A DNA stretch of 64,000 nt from Beverwykella pulmonaria (taxonomy: Eukaryota > Ascomycota > Dothideomycetes > Pleosporales > Melanommataceae): the NCBI GenBank assembly GCA_001599595.1, contig BCHH01000009.1:1540901-1604900 (forward strand), written 5' to 3'. The translations under genes and the position numbers were made by a program. Of the stretch, positions 59,815-64,000 are shown in pieces. Every line of letters starts with the position of its first letter. Position 1 is the stretch's first letter. A model generated the notes under the pieces. That model searched no databases, had not been told where the DNA came from, and saw only the letters and a list, made by a program, of their open reading frames with translations.

Positions 59815-61060
59815 CGGCGCAATAGGTCAACTGATACCTCAGCCACAGGGTTTCACAAAGCTATGTGCTAGCGAGTTTGTCGAGCTGAACAGCCATTCGA
59901 GCCCCCATTCCCCCACTAGTTCTTGGTTATCGGGGTTCTTTGGGGCCATTTCGCACTATTTTGACAGAACCACCGGTGGCTAGGATACGCGATGGAGGGT
60001 GGTCGGACCTGAATGCAGGCGGCGATCGTCTCTTCCTTCCTCTTTCGTATTATAGAGCCGCATGCTTAGTTATTCCTGATCCATCTTGATCCGCTTGAGC
60101 GCTGAGCGTGATCCATCGTTTGTGTCAGATGGAGTATATTCGTCTCTGTTGTAGTAGATGATTTGTAAATCACTGGTGGATTATGATCGAGAACGGTTCG
60201 AGTCGTCGCGACATGAAACAGGAGGACAGCAATAGGGGACAAGTTTTGCCACTTGCGTTGACTATTAAGGGGCACCTGCACCCTACATAAAGTGAGAAGG
60301 CAACAAGGCAACGAACTTTACACCGATCGCTCTGAATACAGCGGCTGTAGAGCACCGGTCAGCGACTAACTCAATTTCCTGCTCGGGTACTGACCAATCA
60401 TCTCAGAGCAAGGCTCTTCAACTCAGATCGAACCAATGAAAAAGAGAAAGATTTTGGCAGTCAAGTTCAGATATGGTTGCTGTGTTGCGACACAGTAAAA
60501 GAAATGCCCTCTTGAAGACGGCTTCAGTTCTTCCAGGTTAGATTTTACTTTGTTGTGGCAAGAGACGAAGCGGAGCCAGTGGCGAAATCATTACTTTTTT
60601 TTTCTCGCTTACCAGACCTATGTATATGTGGAAGGTTGCATCACTGCTGCCTGGGCTCACCGGTATTTGATCAGATCATGTCTACCAGCCTTCTCTCTTG
60701 CAACACTTGAATAAAATCAGCATAGAGGAAGATCTTATACAGTAGTATATTAAGCCCAAAAAATGTAAATATTGACTGGAGTATGAAATCTTACACGTTG
60801 GTCAATGGCCATACCAAGATCTTCTTGTGAAGATGAAGGGTCAGTTAAATGTGAGAAAACGTGTATGGCCTAATGCGGCTGTGTATGCATGCATGCATTC
60901 TAGAGTCGGCTGAGCCGAACCAGCTTCAAATTGGCTCACCTTACCCCACTCCCTCAAGTCTCAGCTGTTGCTCAGAGACATTTTATCTCTTGAAATTAGA
61001 ATTTGGGTGGGTGCCTTTGATCAACATCTCTCAATTTAGACACCATCTTGCTGGTTCATC
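59815..61060. other. Divergent intergenic region
   Basis: Between the retropepsin-like gene (minus) and the DUF6594-type gene (plus). No supported gene; frames at 60066-60355 lack domains. It has a T-run at 60594-60603. Confidence 0.5.
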
Positions 61061-62527
61061 ATGCGGACGGAACCGCAAGGCATTCACCTGTCCAGAACAA
61101 GTGGCGATTCCACTTTCTCAGCCTCGCTCACAGCCTGTAATCCGAATTCGGCTGACAGCTCGCCAATTGAAGATGTTTTCACGGGACCAGCGTCAATAAG
61201 AACTGCCATCCAAGATCAAACGCCAGATATCAGCTTGCCAACTCCACGGAAATGGGACGACAATACAGTTGCGGGGTGGCCCCAACTGGCAGTGTTGATG
61301 GCAAAGACCCCAGATTTTGCGGCGTTTCCAAGGTTCAGGGATCTGAACATCAAGAGTCTCTTGTACTACCAAGTACAATTGGCCGCTCTGAGACAGGAAC
61401 TTCTAGAGCAAGAAAGTAAGGATGCAGCTGGTGATCCCGATGAAGACGACCCAGCATTGTTTGCCGAACGTGCCATCGATATGGTCACTGCTACTGGCGA
61501 GGACGGGAAGCAATTCCAGATTGTCGAAAAGATGAGGAAGGTGCTAAAGGCGTACAGTGAGTGCCAAACCTCTGTATCACGAAGACTAGCGTATGCTTAA
61601 TTTGACTTAGACAAGACATTGCTGCTTTACTCCCAGGTATCGGCACTTCCTGAACCAGATTCGTACAATATGCTCAACTTAAGGAAATGGATGCGACATG
61701 AGGATGGAGGAAAATCTTTGATTCGGGGTGACGGCGAAGAAAACGCATGGGGAGATTATGCAACCCCTCCTGAAGCACTACCTCTATGGGAGCAATTTAA
61801 GCTTGCACTGAAGAGACTCATCTGGTTGAAACCCCCTGCAGAAGATGACCTCGATCTCGTTGTCACACACCCACAGAGTAAGATCGACGGTCTAACAAAA
61901 TGGGCTGTCTGGTATCTGATACCTTTTTTGGACTCTTGGGGTGAGAAGCGGGAAGAAAAGCGGAAACAGAAGAAAAAGACAGCTGCGCAGAAAGATCCCG
62001 AGAAGCATGCAAAACAAAATCCTAGAAATGAACGCCGGCGAAAGTCAAGAGTGTTCAAAGTCGGAAAGCGGGCCAAGGGAAGTAGTATATCAACGTTGAA
62101 CTTGGCAAGTGGCAAAGTCGAAAAGCAACAAACAGTCGAAACGTGGTCTGAGACGACAGTGCTACGAGTGACTTCCGGGGTCTCCACGGTGGTGGCATGC
62201 TTGCTACCGATTGTCGCTATAACCGTCCTTTCACAACTTCATGGAACCAGAGATCTACTGATATGTATCGCCGGGTTTGCGGTAATTTTTGCAATTGGTC
62301 TCATCTTCCTCACTCAAGGAATGAGCACGAGAGTCGAAATATTCACATCGACTGCAGCGTAAGTTTTCGCTCCTGATAGTTCAACCACTCACTAATGTCA
62401 TGGTAGATTCTCGGCAGTCTTGGTGGTCTTCATCTCGACTCCAGTAATCAATATACCGCCAATAACCCCTTCGCTCGTGGCGAATATTTCTGCTGCGATT
62501 CCTTCGGCGATTCCCACATTGCGATGA
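61061..62527 (+). CDS. DUF6594-type fungal membrane protein
   Basis: Exons 61061-61556, 61611-62358 and 62407-62527 give 454 aa in phase. After a Ser/Thr-rich start, a segment WPQLAVLMAKTPDFAAFPRFRDLNIKSLLYYQVQLAALRQEL matches the start of the DUF6594 family as I recall it. An acidic region, a helical region and a strongly basic stretch (EEKRKQKKKTAAQKDPEKHAKQNPRNERRRKSR) follow. The C-terminal 90 residues hold three hydrophobic helices (VSTVVACLLPIVAITVLSQL, LLICIAGFAVIFAIGLIFL, FSAVLVVFISTPVI), the usual tail of this family. Function unknown; such proteins are lineage-expanded in moulds. Confidence 0.8.
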
Positions 62528-63511
62528 TAATGAAAAAAAAACGTTATTTAACGGTAAAGAGAAATATAGATGCGTAGTGGGAAAGCGAGGGATGGGGTGA
62601 TTTCGCGAGGGAACCTTGGAAGTTGTGACAAATCACAGAGCTGATCTTACCGTTGGCTGTACTCCCTGGTCACACCTTCCCGAGCGACGAACCTCGTCTC
62701 TTCCGCAATTTCCGATATCTCATGATTGTGACATGTCACGGCTGTAGTTGAATGAAAGCGTTGATTATTACGATCTGGTGTTAACTAAACCACATTTGTA
62801 AGGCGACTAAACATCCAATCGAGTCATCACATCGATCTATCTAGTGCACTGACTTCAAGCTCTTTTTTTGAGTGAGTGGGAAATAGACCTCGCATTTGAA
62901 GCTTGAATACGATGACTGATAAGCATACGGTGATGAACCACCTTCTCCTTTCATTTCAATTCTCAAGCCATCGATGCGAGAAACAAACGGTGGCTGATAA
63001 CTAGAAGCGATGATTACAGTGTGCTCTCATTGTACTCCTTTCCACGTGGGCTCGTTGGCGGATACTTCGCCTATTTTCGCTCTCCGAGAAGGACATATGA
63101 AGAAACCTTTCGCAACTTCCGACCACGGACAAGTCTAATCGCGAAACAGCGAAGATCGCCAAGAGGTAAACGTCGTCACGGCAAAGTCAAGATATATTAG
63201 AGACCGGTCCGCTCACCCAATCAGGCGGCATTGACGAACATGTGGCGTGCGTATCCGTATAATTACACCACGATCAACAACTTTCAGCCTGCAGCTGGAA
63301 GGTCCCGATGTTTGAGCGTTCAGCACGCTCCCCGTCCACACAATGAAAGTGGATTGCATGGCGGGGGGACCCGATGCGTCGCTCTTTTCTGTGCACGAGC
63401 CGACCCGCTTCAAGGCGGTCATGAGACCTATAAAGGAGTGGGTTGCTATGTACCTGAAAGCTTGTTAATACTGCATTTTGACTACCAGACGCGTCAATAC
63501 TACTCTTAAAC
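62528..63511. other. Intergenic, promoter of lysozyme gene
   Basis: No gene seen. A TATAAA box stands at 63429-63434, 78 bp before the GH25 start codon. Confidence 0.55.
63429..63434 (+). promoter_or_regulatory. TATA box of the GH25 lysozyme gene
   Basis: TATAAA 78 bp upstream of the start codon, a fitting distance for a fungal inducible or secreted-protein promoter. Confidence 0.55.
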
Positions 63512-64000
63512 ATGAAAGCTTCTGCTCTTATCGGGACTGCGCTACACATCGCTGTTGCTTCAGCAGCAGTACCTGGCTTTGACATCTCCCACTACCAAGG
63601 CACCGTGAACTTTGCAGGCGCATATTCCTCTGGCGCACGGTTCGTTATTATCAAAGCTACCGAAGGAACGACTTATACCGATCCCAATTTCTCTAACAAC
63701 TATGTTGGAGCAACAAATGCGGGCTTCATCCGAGGGGCCTACCATTTTGCTCGACCAGATGGCGGGTCAGGAACTACACAAGGTAGGGATCTTATGACAT
63801 TGAACAAACGTATTTCTGATGTACTTCCATAGCTCAGTTTTTTCACTCACACGGTGGTGGTTGGTCTAGCGATGGCATCACTCTCCCAGGAATGCTTGAC
63901 ATCGAGTACGGACCCACTTCGACATGCTACGGTCTCTCCTCCACTGCGATGGTTAATTGGATAACGGATTTCGTCAATGAATACCACGCCTTGACTAGTA
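63512..64000 (+). CDS. Secreted GH25 muramidase (lysozyme), 3' end outside window
   Basis: N-acetylmuramidase of glycoside hydrolase family 25 (Chalaropsis type), which cuts bacterial peptidoglycan outside the cell. Exons 63512-63782 and 63833 to beyond the window; the 50-bp intron joins GTTQ to AQFFHSHGG in phase. A signal peptide ([17 protein letters not shown]) precedes the mature start [13 protein letters not shown], with the conserved first catalytic-region Asp. The next motifs are [29 protein letters not shown] and, in exon 2, [11 protein letters not shown] (the DxE pair with the catalytic Glu). All residues visible so far are intact. Fungal GH25 genes are usually thought to have come from bacteria. 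Confidence 0.95.

Overview
The window is nuclear DNA of a filamentous ascomycete (Pezizomycotina; Dothideomycetes is a guess from the style of the hypothetical proteins). Reasons: genes are split by short GT-AG introns (most 47-85 bp) with CTAAC/CTRAC-like branch sites, there are no operons, and the protein families (HET domain, ADA2, SCH9, fungal OPT and ABCC transporters, DUF6594-type protein, GH25 muramidase, fungal hAT and copia elements) are those of moulds. Single N bases at 19397 and 54312 mark assembly uncertainty.

Positions 1-38.7 kb form a mostly conserved gene block: the 3' part of an oligopeptide transporter, two conserved nuclear/cytosolic unknowns, a Cys-rich single-pass membrane protein, ADA2 (SAGA), the AGC kinase SCH9 divergent from ADA2, glucose-6-phosphate isomerase, a signal-peptide/TM protein, a mitochondrial bS21m protein divergent from an RRM-PWI splicing factor (RBM25 type), a GIY-YIG/T5orf172 protein with a membrane tail, an L-fuconate-dehydratase-like enolase-superfamily enzyme, a HET-domain protein, an ABCC (MRP-type) transporter and an R3H-associated protein. 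Most gene models could be built to the base, with reading phase conserved across every intron.

From about 38.7 kb the character changes to an accessory, transposon-rich compartment: a membrane-protein gene broken by an internally deleted hAT element with 8-bp target duplication, a minisatellite nested in a 50-bp direct repeat, two related LTR remnants about 7 kb apart that bracket an 855-aa secreted protein and an F-box gene, a dynamin pseudogene, a complete-ended but coding-defective Ty1/copia element with identical 354-bp LTRs and a 5-bp target duplication, a retropepsin-like gene whose DTG motif reads DTM, a DUF6594-type membrane protein, and the start of a secreted GH25 lysozyme.

The left block serves basal metabolism and growth control (nutrient import, SCH9 signalling, glycolysis, SAGA transcription, splicing, mitochondrial translation). 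The right block has the look of fast-evolving interaction, recognition and secreted functions. No CRISPR array, rRNA or convincing tRNA was seen. The items most worth follow-up are the fresh but defective copia copy, the hAT-broken gene, the orphan secreted protein between LTR remnants, and the membrane-tailed GIY-YIG protein.
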